Notes: generated from the sequence alone by a model not told the origin. Shown: positions 25,205 through 34,292, counted from the stretch's first letter. The stretch: 64,000 bases of DNA from Paraburkholderia silviterrae (GCF_004353915.1 NZ_SMRP01000030.1:1-64000); one strand, 5' to 3'. Made by a program: numbers and translations.

Positions 25205-26437
25205 TTAAAAACGCCTGGGACTATAGGGCGCGAGATCGAGCGCACTCTCGCGGCCGGCAACGAGGTCGGCGACCACGCTGCCCGTGACGCCGCCGAGCGT
25301 CACGCCCAGATGCTGGTGGCCGAACGCGTAGATCACATTCGGCGAGCGGCTCGCCGGACCCACGACCGGCAGGCCGTCCGGCAGGCTCGGGCGAAAGCCG
25401 AGCCAGTCGCTGTCCGGTTCGGGCAAGCCGGGCAGCGCCGCTTGCGCCGACTGTGTGAGCAGCTTGAGCAGGTCGGCGTTCTTGCCTGCTTCGTGGCGGG
25501 CCAGCTCGACGGTGCCTGCCGCGCGGATGCCGCCCTCCATCGGCGTCATGTAAAAACCGCGCTCGGCCCAGCCGCAGGGCCGCGAGATCAGGCTGGACGT
25601 GCCCGGAAAACGCACGTGATAGCCACGCTCCGTGCCGAGCGGCACGGCGTCGCCGCATTGCCGCGCGAAGCGCCCCGAGCGCGAGCCCGCGCAGACGATC
25701 GCGCGCTCGGCCTCGTGCGCGGCGCCCGCGGTATCGATCAGCCTGACTGCACGCGCGTCCGGTGCAACCGACGCGACATCCACCTGCCGGTATTGCATGC
25801 CGCGCTCGAGCAGCGAGGCGTGCAGCACCCGCAAAAATCCGCGCGGATCGCTCAGGAACCAGCTTCCGCCGAACAACGTGCCGCGCTCGAAAAGCGGTGC
25901 GAGGCCCGGTTCGAGTTCGCCGATCGCAGCGCGCTCCAGCGTGTCGAACTGCACGCCGAGCGAGCGGCGCAGCGCCAGCGACGGCTGTGCCGCCTCGAAC
26001 GACGTCTTGCTCGAATACAGGTACAGACATTCGCGTTCGCGCACGAAGGCGGCCAGCCCGTTAGCCGAGAGCATCTCGCGATAGCCCTCGAACGCGCGCG
26101 AGAGCATTTGCGCGAGCGCCTTCGCGCTCCACTCGTAACGGCGCGACGTGGCGGCCAGTAAAAAGCGCGCGAGCCAGGGCGCGAGCGTGGGCGTATCGCG
26201 CCAGCGGATCCGCAACGGGCTCGTTGCGGAGAACAGGAAGCGTGGCAGATTGCGGAACACGTCCGGGTTGTTGACGGGGATGCACGCGTAGTTCGCGAAC
26301 GTGCCCGCATTGCCGTACGAGGCGCCCTCGCCCGGGCCCAGCGCGTCGAACAGCGTGACGCTGTGCCCGTCGCGCATGAGCCAGTACGCGCACGAGAGTC
26401 CCACGAATCCGGCGCCGATGACAGCCACTCGAGCCAT
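25205..26437 (-). CDS. FAD-dependent D-amino-acid dehydrogenase-like oxidoreductase (DadA family)
   Basis: 410 residues. It starts MARVAVIGAGFVGLSCAYWLMRDGHSVTLFDA with the GxGxxG dinucleotide-binding motif of DAO-type flavoproteins. The C-terminus has the matching FAD-contact region (GFRPSLPDGLPVVGPASRSPNVIYAFGHQHLGVTLGGVTGSVVADLVAG). These membrane-associated enzymes oxidise D-amino acids or similar amines to keto acids, feeding electrons to the respiratory chain. Its ATG overlaps the stop of the permease gene (TAATG), so translation is coupled to uptake. The open frame continues far upstream inside the permease gene but lacks family character there. Substrate is not determined. Confidence 0.88.
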   Translation of the reverse strand: MARVAVIGAGFVGLSCAYWLMRDGHSVTLFDALGPGEGASYGNAGTFANYACIPVNNPDVFRNLPRFLFSATSPLRIRWRDTPTLAPWLARFLLAATSRRYEWSAKALAQMLSRAFEGYREMLSANGLAAFVRERECLYLYSSKTSFEAAQPSLALRRSLGVQFDTLERAAIGELEPGLAPLFERGTLFGGSWFLSDPRGFLRVLHASLLERGMQYRQVDVASVAPDARAVRLIDTAGAAHEAERAIVCAGSRSGRFARQCGDAVPLGTERGYHVRFPGTSSLISRPCGWAERGFYMTPMEGGIRAAGTVELARHEAGKNADLLKLLTQSAQAALPGLPEPDSDWLGFRPSLPDGLPVVGPASRSPNVIYAFGHQHLGVTLGGVTGSVVADLVAGRESALDLAPYSPRRF

Positions 26438-27876
26438 TACTTCTTCCAGTTCGTTGCAGGTTCGCCGAAGCCATGCGAGTGCGCGCGGCGCGTCTGTGCA
26501 CGGCGCTTGCTGCGGGTCAGCACGTATGCAAGCGAGACCACCGCGAGACTCGCCAGGCTCGCCATCAGTTGGCTGGAAAGCGAGCGGTCGAAGCCCATCG
26601 CGATCAGCACGCCTGCGATCGCCGCCACCACTGCCCAGGATAGCCAGGGAAACAGCCACATCTTCAGCGTGAGCCGCTCGGGTTGCTGCGCCTCGAGACG
26701 GCGGCGCAGAACGATCTGCGAAACGGCAATCGAGAGATAGACGAACAGCATCACCGCGCCCGACGCGTTCACGAGGTAGAGGAATACACCCTGCGGCGAG
26801 ACGATGGCCGCAATGATGGCCACATAGCCCACCACGCTGCTTGCGAGCACCGCGAGGCGCGGCACGCGCGTGCGCGAGAGCTTGAGCAGCGCGTGAGGCG
26901 CGTCGCCGCGCTCGGCGAGACGGAACACGATGCGCGAGGAAACGTACAGGCCCGAGTTGAGCGCCGAGAGCACGGCAACGAGCACGATCGCATTCATCAT
27001 GTCGGCGGCGCCGGGGATGTGCATTGTTTCGAGCGCGGCCACGAACGGCGAGTAGCCGACCTTGATTTGCGCCCACGGCACGATGCACGCGATCACGAAG
27101 AGCGAGCCCACGTAGAACGTGATGACGCGCAGGATGACCGAGCGCGTCATCGAGGCCACGTTGCGGCTGGGGTCATCCGATTCGGCCGCCGCGATGGTGG
27201 CGATTTCCGCGCCGCCCACCGCGAAGATCACCGTGGGCACGCCCGCGAAGATCGACATGGCGCCGAACGGCAGGAAGCCGCGGTCGCCCGCGAGATGCGC
27301 GGCGGTCTGGTGCCAAGAGCTGTAGCCGAACAGATAGCTCGCGCCCACCACGATGAAGACGATGATGGCCGCGACCTTGATCGACGCGAACCAGTACTCG
27401 AATTCGCCATACGATTTGACGGACAACAGGTTCACCGCCGTCATCACCGAGAGCAGCACGAGCCCGATCACCCAGACCGGCGCCGGTATCCAGCGCTGCA
27501 GGATGCCAGCGCCCGCCACCGCCTCCACCGCGACCACGATCACCCAGAAGTACCAGTAGAGCCAGCCGTTCGTGAAGCCGGCCCAGTCGCCGAGACCGAG
27601 GCGCGTGAACTCGGTGAACGAGCCCACGCCCGGATGCGCGAGCGCCATCTCGCCGAGCATGCGCATCACGAACAGCACGACGATGCCCGCGAGCAGGTAG
27701 CTCAAGCATGCCGCCGGTCCCATGGCGCTGATGGTCGCGCTGCTGCCGACAAACAGCCCCGCGCCGATGATCCCGCCGAGCGAGATCATGGTCACGTGCC
27801 GCTTGCGCAGCGAATGCCCGAGGTGGGTGGATTGTTCGCCGGACGGCGACGTGGGTTGCTGAATTGCCACGAGCAT
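26437..27876 (-). CDS. APC-family amino-acid permease (GabP/AnsP type)
   Basis: 479 residues with about 12 membrane segments. The start LRKRHVTMISLGGIIGAGLFVGSSATISAMGPAACLSYLLAG is the signature of the amino-acid:proton symporter group (IGxGLFVGSG). Also seen are MLGEMALAHPGVGSFTEF and FAVGGAEIATIAAAESDDPSRN. It imports an amino acid across the inner membrane. It is divergent from the MocR-type regulator at 28156, with a 279-bp shared regulatory region, and heads an operon with the dehydrogenase and the binding protein. The arrangement suggests regulated uptake and oxidation of one amino acid or GABA-like compound. Confidence 0.9.
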   Translation of the reverse strand: MLVAIQQPTSPSGEQSTHLGHSLRKRHVTMISLGGIIGAGLFVGSSATISAMGPAACLSYLLAGIVVLFVMRMLGEMALAHPGVGSFTEFTRLGLGDWAGFTNGWLYWYFWVIVVAVEAVAGAGILQRWIPAPVWVIGLVLLSVMTAVNLLSVKSYGEFEYWFASIKVAAIIVFIVVGASYLFGYSSWHQTAAHLAGDRGFLPFGAMSIFAGVPTVIFAVGGAEIATIAAAESDDPSRNVASMTRSVILRVITFYVGSLFVIACIVPWAQIKVGYSPFVAALETMHIPGAADMMNAIVLVAVLSALNSGLYVSSRIVFRLAERGDAPHALLKLSRTRVPRLAVLASSVVGYVAIIAAIVSPQGVFLYLVNASGAVMLFVYLSIAVSQIVLRRRLEAQQPERLTLKMWLFPWLSWAVVAAIAGVLIAMGFDRSLSSQLMASLASLAVVSLAYVLTRSKRRAQTRRAHSHGFGEPATNWKK

Positions 27877-27941
27877 CTCCTCATGTACTACAGTGCGGGT
27901 TGCGCCGCATCAGTGTCCAAACAAAACCGTGGACTCATACT

Positions 27942-27983
27942 CACACAATAATTTTTTGTGTGCAAATTAAAAGTCTTTGTGTG
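27942..27983. promoter_or_regulatory. Repeated TTTGTGTG sites between permease and MocR regulator
   Basis: CACACAA (27942-27948) and TTGTGTG (27956-27962) form an inverted repeat. A further TTTGTGTG lies at 27976-27983, exactly 21 bp (two helical turns) from the copy starting at 27955. MocR-type regulators are known to bind direct repeats, so this is a good candidate operator for the 28156 regulator acting on the permease operon and on itself. Confidence 0.5.
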
Positions 27984-28155
27984 GAGACCAGGAATTTCCC
28001 TGGAGAGAAACGCATATACGCGGCGGAAGTCTGGCAAATCTCTTGCCATACAGCAGCTTATTGGGTTTAAGATGCAGCAAGACCGTTGTGCGGCGAGCCT
28101 GAAGCACCGGTTTGCCGTGGCAGGAGACCGAGTTTTGTATGGAGTTATTACTTGA

Positions 28156-29583
28156 ATGAAAGTGGACGAAAACCAGACAAAATCTGACGGCAATAGCCAT
28201 ACAAAAGGACGCCAGGCCACCTATCTCGAGGTGTCGCGCAATCTGGAGGAGCAGGTCCGCAGCGGGCAGTACCCGCCGGGCAGCCGGCTGCCGCCGCAAC
28301 GCGATCTGGCGATCGAGCTGGGCATCAACGTGTCGACGGTTTCGCGCGCCTACAAGGAGCTGCAGGCGCGCGGACTGATCGTCGCGAGCAAGCGGCGCGG
28401 CTCGATCGTGACCGGCGGCGCGATGCCAGCCGTGCAGACGAGCGCGCAGCGCAACGCGCAGGCGCCGGGCGAGGCCGCGAGCGGCGTGATCGACCTGACC
28501 GTCAACCGCCCCGCGACCGGCGAATTTCTCGCGCAGCTCGCGCGCACCATGGCCGTCATTGCGCGCGACCCGCGCTTTGCCGAAACACAGGAGTACCAAC
28601 CGCCCCAAGGCGCGGAATGGGCGCGCGCGGCCGGCGCCAGGTGGATCGCCGCGCCAGGGTTCACGCCCTCGCCGGAGAATCTCGTCGTGACGAGCGGCGC
28701 GCAGCACGGGCTATACGCAGTCCTGAGCAGTCTGATGGGCCACGAAGGCGTGATCCTCTCGGACAAGCTCACCTACTACGGCCTCAAGGCGCTCGCACCC
28801 GCGTTCCAGTTCGAGCTCATCGGCATCCCGAGCGACGCCGACGGCCTCTTGCCCGAGCATCTGGAAGACGCGTGCCGGCGCATGCGCGTGAAGGCCATCT
28901 TCACCGTGCCGAATCTGCAGAACCCGAGCGTCGTCACGATGAGCCTCGAACGCAGGCTCGCGCTCGCGGAGATCGCGCGGCGGCATCACGTGGCCATCAT
29001 CGAAGACGACGTCTACGGGCCGCTCCTGCGCAAGCGCCTGCCGACCATCGCGAGCCTGTGCCCCGAGCTGACCTTCCACATCGCTTCCACGTCGAAGATC
29101 CTGGCGCCGGGCCTGCGCATCGGCTATCTGCTGACGCCGCCGCACGGCGCCGCGCTGGCCGCCGAGGCCGTGCGCACGACGGCGTGGATGCCCGCGCCGC
29201 TCTCGACGCTCATCGCCACACGCTGGATCGAGGACGGCACCGCCCAGGTCATTCTGGAGGCGCAGCGCGTGGAGCTGGAAGCGCGCCAGGCGCTCGCGCG
29301 CGAATTGCTGCCGCAGGAGCTGCTCAACAGCGACCCTGCGTGCATGTTCGTCTGGCTGCGCGTGCCCGAGCCGTGGCGCTCGGACGACTTCGCCGCCAAC
29401 GCGCAGGCGCGCGGCGTGAGCACGATGCCCGCTTCGGCGTTCGCCGTCGATCGCTCGACCATCGAGCACGGCGTGCGGATCAATCTCGCCTGCGCGAGTT
29501 CGCGCGAGCAACTGGCGCGCGCGCTGCAGATTCTGGCGCGCACGCTGCGCGACCGGCCGCGCGCGCTGTACGGAACGATCTAG
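28156..29583 (+). CDS. MocR-type GntR regulator with aminotransferase domain
   Basis: 475 residues. A winged helix of the GntR class occupies about 20-95 (YLEVSRNLEEQVRSGQYPPGSRLPPQRDLAIELGINVSTVSRAYKELQARGLI). A fold-type I PLP domain follows, with the PLP-lysine motif ASTSKILAPGLRIGY. Such proteins sense PLP adducts with amino compounds and control adjacent metabolic genes. It is divergent from the permease-dehydrogenase-binding-protein operon and is its likely regulator. The ribosome-binding site is weak. The acidic N-terminus (MKVDENQTKSDGNSHTKG) is unremarkable. It ends 31 bp from the convergent second MocR gene. Confidence 0.9.
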   Translation: MKVDENQTKSDGNSHTKGRQATYLEVSRNLEEQVRSGQYPPGSRLPPQRDLAIELGINVSTVSRAYKELQARGLIVASKRRGSIVTGGAMPAVQTSAQRNAQAPGEAASGVIDLTVNRPATGEFLAQLARTMAVIARDPRFAETQEYQPPQGAEWARAAGARWIAAPGFTPSPENLVVTSGAQHGLYAVLSSLMGHEGVILSDKLTYYGLKALAPAFQFELIGIPSDADGLLPEHLEDACRRMRVKAIFTVPNLQNPSVVTMSLERRLALAEIARRHHVAIIEDDVYGPLLRKRLPTIASLCPELTFHIASTSKILAPGLRIGYLLTPPHGAALAAEAVRTTAWMPAPLSTLIATRWIEDGTAQVILEAQRVELEARQALARELLPQELLNSDPACMFVWLRVPEPWRSDDFAANAQARGVSTMPASAFAVDRSTIEHGVRINLACASSREQLARALQILARTLRDRPRALYGTI

Positions 29584-29614
29584 CGCCTGGTGTGGCGCGC
29601 GGGAAAGCCGCGCT

Positions 29615-31030
29615 TCATGACGCCCGGCCGCCGACCCGCTCGATGAACCGCCACAGCGCATCGCTAAGCGAATACGGCGCGTTGAAGCGGAACCAGGCGC
29701 TGGCCGCGTCGTCGGTCCGGAAATAGGAGCCGGGCGCGAGCCAGATGCCGTCGGCCAGCGCCGCCGTGGCGATTGCGCCGGCACGCGCGGCCTCCACGGG
29801 CAAACGTACCCACACGAAAAGCCCCGCGCGCGGCCGGCAGAACGGCTCGAGGCCCAGCGCATCGAGACGATCCTCCAGCGTGGCATGCGCGGCCTTCAGG
29901 CGCTCGTTGACGATCTCGACGTGACGCGCATAGCGCCCTTCGAGCAACACCTTGTCGACGATCCGCTCGATCGTCTCCGACGATGTGAGCCCCACCGCCA
30001 TCTTGGCGCGCGCGAGCTCGCGCAGCACGTCGCGCTCGGCCACCACATAACCGCAGCGCAGCGACGGCGTCACCGTCTTCGAGAATCCGCCCACGTAGAG
30101 CACGCGCTGCAGCCCTTCCATCGCGGCCAGGAGCGGCGCACCGGGCGGCGCGAGCTCGCGGCTCACGTCGTCCTCCACCACCCACATGCGCTCGCGCTCG
30201 GCAATCTGCAACAGGCGAAACGCATTCGCCATCGTGTAGGTCGCGCCGGTGGGATTTTGCAGCGTCGTGTTCACGAAGATCGCCTTGGGCCGATGTGCGG
30301 CCACCTGCTGCTCGAGCACGTCGAGGTCGAGCCCGGCCGGCGTGCGCGGCACGCCATGCACCGCGAGCCCGGCGAGCTTGAGGATCTGCAGCAGGTTGCA
30401 GTAGCCCGGGTCCTCCACCAGCACCGCATCGCCGGGACGCAGCAGCGTGCGCACGATCAGGTCGAGCCCCTGGGTCGCGCCCTGCGTGAGCAGCACGTTG
30501 CCGACCTCCACCGGCAGGCCCTGGCGGTCCAGCTGTGCGGCGATGCGCTCGCGCAGCGGCGCGAAGCCGTACGGATGCCCATAGTCGCCCAGCCGCACCG
30601 CGGGCACGCGGCTCGTCGCACGCAGCGCGTGATGCAGGCCCGTCTCGTTGATCCACTCGCTCGGCATCCAGCCGCAGCCCGCCTTGATCGGCACGGAGTG
30701 GTCCGCGAACACGTCCGAGAGCAGCCAGGTGGCGGTGAGCGTGGGCGGCTGCCAGACCGCCGCGCTCGGGCGCGGCGCGGACTCGCGCGGCGCCACGCGG
30801 TAGCCCGAGCCGCGGCGCGCCACCACGAGCCCCATCGAGACGAGCCGGTTGTATGCCTCGGTCACCGTATAGGTGGAGAGCGCGTGCGACTGCGCGAGCT
30901 GCCGCACCGAGGGCAGCAGCGCGCCGGTGCGCAGCGAGTTCGCCTCGATCGCGTGCGCGAAGCCGCGCACGATCTGCTCGACGAGCGTCGTGGAGGCGCC
31001 GCGGCCGCGTTCCAGTTCAAGTTCGATCAT
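29615..31030 (-). CDS. Second MocR-type GntR regulator with aminotransferase domain
   Basis: 471 residues. The GntR winged helix (about 10-80: TTLVEQIVRGFAHAIEANSLRTGALLPSVRQLAQSHALSTYTVTEAYNRLVSMGLV) is followed by an aminotransferase-like domain with the PLP lysine in VGGFSKTVTPSLRCGY. It is divergent from the omega-amino-acid transaminase at 31222 (191-bp gap) and is its probable regulator. It is convergent with the first MocR gene; the two share domain order but differ strongly in sequence, so they are not a recent duplication. The start ATG at 31030 begins MIELELERG, usual for the family. Confidence 0.9.
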   Translation of the reverse strand: MIELELERGRGASTTLVEQIVRGFAHAIEANSLRTGALLPSVRQLAQSHALSTYTVTEAYNRLVSMGLVVARRGSGYRVAPRESAPRPSAAVWQPPTLTATWLLSDVFADHSVPIKAGCGWMPSEWINETGLHHALRATSRVPAVRLGDYGHPYGFAPLRERIAAQLDRQGLPVEVGNVLLTQGATQGLDLIVRTLLRPGDAVLVEDPGYCNLLQILKLAGLAVHGVPRTPAGLDLDVLEQQVAAHRPKAIFVNTTLQNPTGATYTMANAFRLLQIAERERMWVVEDDVSRELAPPGAPLLAAMEGLQRVLYVGGFSKTVTPSLRCGYVVAERDVLRELARAKMAVGLTSSETIERIVDKVLLEGRYARHVEIVNERLKAAHATLEDRLDALGLEPFCRPRAGLFVWVRLPVEAARAGAIATAALADGIWLAPGSYFRTDDAASAWFRFNAPYSLSDALWRFIERVGGRAS

Positions 31031-31221
31031 GGGAAAAGTGGATGGCGCATGCGTGGGTTCGCGAGTTTCGGCTTAGCCGCTCCAGCTGCTCCAGCGCACG
31101 CAGACCAATACAGTTGCGTCAAATTGTCCAGCACGGTTATCAGCGCAGTATAGAGACTGTATATGCCGCCGTTCAAGCCCGGGGGCTACAGTCTTCGAAA
31201 CCACCAAGGAGGAGCAATCCC

Positions 31222-32550
31222 ATGACTTCGCGCCCCGTCATCGACGATCTTTCGTCGTTCTGGATGCCGTTCACGGCCAACCGTCAGTTCAAGGCCGCGC
31301 CGCGCCTGCTCGAATCGGCCAAGGGCATGTACTACCGCACGAGCGACGGCCGCGACGTGCTCGACGGCAGCGCGGGTCTGTGGTGCGTGAACGCCGGCCA
31401 TGCGCGCGAAGAGATCGTCGCCGCCATCGCGCAGCAGGCCGCCTCGCTCGACTTCGCCCCCACCTTCCAGATGGGTCACCCGCTCGCCTTCGAGGCGGCG
31501 CGCAAGATCGCGGACATCATGCCCGCTGGGCTCGACCGCATCTTCTTCACGAACTCGGGCTCGGAGTCCGTCGACACGGCGCTCAAGATCGCCCTCGCCT
31601 ACCACCGCTCACGCGGCGAAGGCCAGCGCACCAAGCTCATCGGCCGCGAGCGCGGCTATCACGGCGTGGGCTTCGGCGGCATTTCGGTCGGCGGCATCGG
31701 CGGAAACCGCAAGGCGTTCTCGGGCCAGCTCCTGCCCGCCGTCGATCATCTGCCGCACACGCACAACCTCGAGCACAACGCGTTTTCGAAGGGCCAGCCG
31801 GCCTGGGGCGCGCATCTCGCCGAGGACCTCGAGCGCATCGTCGCCCTGCATGACGCCTCGACCATCGCGGCCGTCATCGTGGAGCCGGTGGCGGGCTCGA
31901 CCGGCGTGCTGATCCCGCCGCAAGGCTATCTGCAGCGCCTGCGCGAGATCTGCACGAAGCACGGCATCGTGCTGATCTTCGACGAGGTGATCACGGGCTT
32001 CGGCCGCCTCGGCAAGGCTACGGCGAGCGAATATTTCGGCGTGACGCCGGACATCATCACGATGGCGAAGGCGATCAACAATGCGGCCGTGCCGATGGGC
32101 GGCGTGGCCGTGAGCCGGACGATCCACGACACGGTGGTGAATAGCGGTGCGCCGGGCGCAATCGAGCTGTTCCACGGCTATACGTATTCGGCGCACCCGC
32201 TCGCCGCCGCGGCCTTGATCGCGACGCAGGACCTGTATCGCCGCGAAGGCCTCTTCGAGCGCGCCCATAGCCTCGCGCCGAAGTTCGAAGCCGCAGCCCA
32301 CGCGCTGCGCGACGCGAAGCATGTGAAGGATGTCCGCAATCTCGGCCTCGTCGCGGGCATCGAGCTCGATTCGCGCGATGGCGCGCCGGGCGCGCGCGCC
32401 TATGAGGTGTTCGTCAAGTGCTTCGAGGCGGGCGTGCTGATCCGCTTCACGGGCGACATACTCGCGTTCTCGCCGCCGCTCATCGTCACCGAGGAAGAGA
32501 TCGAGCGTCTGTTCGGCACGGTGCGCGACGTGCTGGCGAAGGTGCAGTAA
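31222..32550 (+). CDS. Omega-amino acid:pyruvate (beta-alanine:pyruvate) transaminase
   Basis: 442 residues of class III aminotransferase. Features are FWMPFTANRQF near the start, LDGSAGLWCVNAGH, FFTNSGSESVDTALKIAL, RGYHGVGFGG, VIVEPVAGSTGVLIPPQGYL, LIFDEVITGFGRLG, and the PLP lysine in ITMAKAINNAAVPMGG. It transfers the amino group of beta-alanine or another omega-amino acid to pyruvate, giving malonate semialdehyde and alanine. The ATG at 31222 has a near-perfect AAGGAGGAG upstream; an open frame extends further 5' but without family sequence. No semialdehyde dehydrogenase gene follows, unlike many operons of this type. Followed by two strong hairpins. Confidence 0.9.
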   Translation: MTSRPVIDDLSSFWMPFTANRQFKAAPRLLESAKGMYYRTSDGRDVLDGSAGLWCVNAGHAREEIVAAIAQQAASLDFAPTFQMGHPLAFEAARKIADIMPAGLDRIFFTNSGSESVDTALKIALAYHRSRGEGQRTKLIGRERGYHGVGFGGISVGGIGGNRKAFSGQLLPAVDHLPHTHNLEHNAFSKGQPAWGAHLAEDLERIVALHDASTIAAVIVEPVAGSTGVLIPPQGYLQRLREICTKHGIVLIFDEVITGFGRLGKATASEYFGVTPDIITMAKAINNAAVPMGGVAVSRTIHDTVVNSGAPGAIELFHGYTYSAHPLAAAALIATQDLYRREGLFERAHSLAPKFEAAAHALRDAKHVKDVRNLGLVAGIELDSRDGAPGARAYEVFVKCFEAGVLIRFTGDILAFSPPLIVTEEEIERLFGTVRDVLAKVQ

Positions 32551-32577
32551 CCCTGGGGCTATCGCTCACGCACCCCG

Positions 32578-32613
32578 CTCATTGCGCCGCGCCCTCGCGC
32601 GCGGCGCAATGAG
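32578..32613. repeat. Perfect 15-bp inverted repeat after the transaminase gene
   Basis: Arms 32578-32592 (CTCATTGCGCCGCGC) and 32599-32613 pair perfectly over 15 bp with a 6-base loop. It lies 28 bp past the transaminase stop and 16 bp before a second, T-tailed hairpin. It may act as a 3' mRNA-stabilising structure or a first terminator. Confidence 0.55.
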
Positions 32614-32629
32614 GTGAGAAGACAGCCAG

Positions 32630-32666
32630 GCGGCCCGCGGCAGCATGTTCGCGGGCCGCTTTTTTT
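32630..32666 (+). terminator. Rho-independent terminator of the transaminase gene
   Basis: GCGGCCCGCG (32630-32639) and CGCGGGCCGC (32650-32659) form a perfect 10-bp stem with a 10-base loop, followed by seven T. This is a classic intrinsic terminator on the plus strand. Confidence 0.9.
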
Positions 32667-32801
32667 CGCCCGTATCTTTCAGTTTGCTTTTTCCCGTGCC
32701 TGGCCCGGCGATCACGACACGCGCACGGCGCGCGGCATCGGCGTATCGTTGGTTTATCGACACTGCGATGCCGCTCGCAGACGGCGGCGGGAGGAAGGGC
32801 C

Positions 32802-33050
32802 ATGAAGACACCGATCCGTATGGGCGCGCATATCGAAGGCGTCCACTGGGTAGCGGAATATCTCGCGTCGACGCATGAGATCCGTGTGTTCCGCGACGGC
32901 CGCGCAGTCGACACGTTCGCGGCGCCGGCCGCGCTATTGGGCGAAGAAGACGATGCGGGCTCGGCCAGCGACGAAGCGAGCCGCGCCGAAGACGCCGCCG
33001 TGCTGGCCGTCCTGCGCCGCTACGTGGCTGAGCTCAATGCCGAAGAGTAA
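32802..33050 (+). CDS. Small acidic protein of unknown function
   Basis: 82 residues (MKTPIRMGAHIEGVHWVAEYLASTHEIRVFRDGRAVDTFAAPAALL then an acidic tail). It has a very strong ribosome-binding site (GGAGGAAGGG) and codon use like its neighbours, so it is probably real. The first half looks like a small beta-rich domain, the second half an acidic helix (AVLAVLRRYVAELNAEE). No signal peptide or metal motif is visible. I do not recognise the family. It stands alone between two terminators, convergent with the pca operon. Confidence 0.65.
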   Translation: MKTPIRMGAHIEGVHWVAEYLASTHEIRVFRDGRAVDTFAAPAALLGEEDDAGSASDEASRAEDAAVLAVLRRYVAELNAEE

Positions 33051-33060
33051 ACGGGTAAGC

Positions 33061-33085
33061 CGGGGCGCACGTTGCGCGCGCCCCG
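33061..33085. terminator. Hairpin between convergent genes, end of the pca operon
   Basis: CGGGGCGC (33061-33068) and GCGCCCCG (33078-33085) pair perfectly with a 9-base loop. It sits 10 bp from both the small-protein stop and the pcaC stop, so it can serve both directions. No strong T-run. Confidence 0.55.
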
Positions 33086-33095
33086 TTGCGCAGGA

Positions 33096-33500
33096 TTAGC
33101 CCTGCGCGTCGCCCGACGGCGCGGTGTCTTCCTCGCGGAAGATGCGATCGGCGAGATGGAACGCCGAATTGGCTGCGGGCACGCCGCAGTAGATGGCCGT
33201 CTGCAGCAAGACTTCCTTGATCTCGTCGCGCGTCACGCCGTTGTTCTTCGCGGCGCGCAAATGGAGCGCAAGCTCCTCGCTGCGATTGAGCGCCACCATC
33301 ATGGCGATCGTGAGCAGGCTGCGCGTGTGGCGCGGCAAACCCTCGCGCGTCCAGATCTCGCCCCACGCGTAGCGCGAGATGAGCGTCTGGAATTCCTCGG
33401 TCAGCTCGGTGCGGTTCGCGATCGAGCGGTCGACGTGCGCGTCGCCCAGCACCGCGCGGCGCACTTTCATGCCCGCTTCGTAGCGTTCGTCTTCGTTCAT
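33096..33500 (-). CDS. pcaC: 4-carboxymuconolactone decarboxylase
   Basis: 134 residues, the usual size of the stand-alone enzyme. It converts 4-carboxymuconolactone to 3-oxoadipate enol-lactone in the protocatechuate branch of the 3-oxoadipate pathway. Family sequence includes LGDAHVDRSIANRTELTEEFQTLISRYAWGEIWTREGLPRHTRSLLTIAMMVALNRSEELALHLRAAKNNGVTRDEIKEVLLQTAIYCGVPAANSAFHLADRIF. Its ATG overlaps the pcaD stop by four bases (ATGA), giving coupled translation. It is the last gene of the operon. Confidence 0.95.
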   Translation of the reverse strand: MNEDERYEAGMKVRRAVLGDAHVDRSIANRTELTEEFQTLISRYAWGEIWTREGLPRHTRSLLTIAMMVALNRSEELALHLRAAKNNGVTRDEIKEVLLQTAIYCGVPAANSAFHLADRIFREEDTAPSGDAQG

Positions 33501-34288
33501 TTCGACTCCAGCAGGAAGCCCAGCACGGTCTGGTTGAACTCGTCCGCCAGCTCGACGTTCGAGATGTGCGCAGCGTTCAATTCGACGTAGCGCGCGCCCG
33601 GCACCGATTGCGCCAGCTCGCGGCCCTGCGCGGGCGTGGCGGCCAGGTCGTGGGTGCCCGAGATCACCAGCGTGGGCGCCTTGATCGACGCGGCCTCGCC
33701 ACGCAGATCGGCAGCATTGATCGCTTCGCAGTTCGAAGCATAGCCGTCCTTGTCGGTATGCACGAACACGTCGCGCGCCTGGTCGATCACGAGCGGATTG
33801 TTCGCCATGAATTCGGCCGTGTACCAGCGCGGCAGCACCGCGTCGGCGAGCGCGAGCATGCCTTCATTGCGCGCCTTCGCCGCGCGCGGCACCCACACTT
33901 CGGGCGTGCCGATCTTCGCGGCCGTGTTGCACAGCGCGAGGCGCCCGATGCGGCTGCCAAAGCGCGCGCCGAGGCCCACGCCGGTCAGGCCGCCCATCGA
34001 GACACCCGCGAAATGCGCGCGCTCGATGCCGAGGTGATCGAGCAGGCCGATCACGTCGCCGGTCAGTTGCTCGATGGTGTACGGGCCGGCCGGCGCCGCC
34101 GAGTGACCGTGACCGCGCGTGTCGTAGCGCAGCACGCGGAAATGCTTCGAGAATGCGGCGAGCTGGGGCGTCCACATCGACACGTCGCTGCCGAGCGAAT
34201 TCGACAGAACGAGCCACGGGGCCGTGGCGTTCTGCGCACCGTCGATGCGGTAGAACAGTTGCGTGTCGTTGACGGCTGCATGAGGCAT
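33497..34288 (-). CDS. pcaD: 3-oxoadipate enol-lactonase
   Basis: 263 residues of the alpha/beta-hydrolase fold. The nucleophile elbow is AGVSMGG (Ser in GxSxG), an oxyanion-region motif is VLSNSLGSDVSMW, and a late catalytic-type histidine lies in LNAAHISNVE. It hydrolyses 3-oxoadipate enol-lactone to 3-oxoadipate. The ATG at 34288 has AGGAG eight bases upstream; the open frame continues 30 codons further but into unrelated sequence. It starts 4 bp after pcaB and overlaps pcaC by 4 bp. Confidence 0.95.
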   Translation of the reverse strand: MPHAAVNDTQLFYRIDGAQNATAPWLVLSNSLGSDVSMWTPQLAAFSKHFRVLRYDTRGHGHSAAPAGPYTIEQLTGDVIGLLDHLGIERAHFAGVSMGGLTGVGLGARFGSRIGRLALCNTAAKIGTPEVWVPRAAKARNEGMLALADAVLPRWYTAEFMANNPLVIDQARDVFVHTDKDGYASNCEAINAADLRGEAASIKAPTLVISGTHDLAATPAQGRELAQSVPGARYVELNAAHISNVELADEFNQTVLGFLLESK

Positions 34289-34292
34289 GCGG

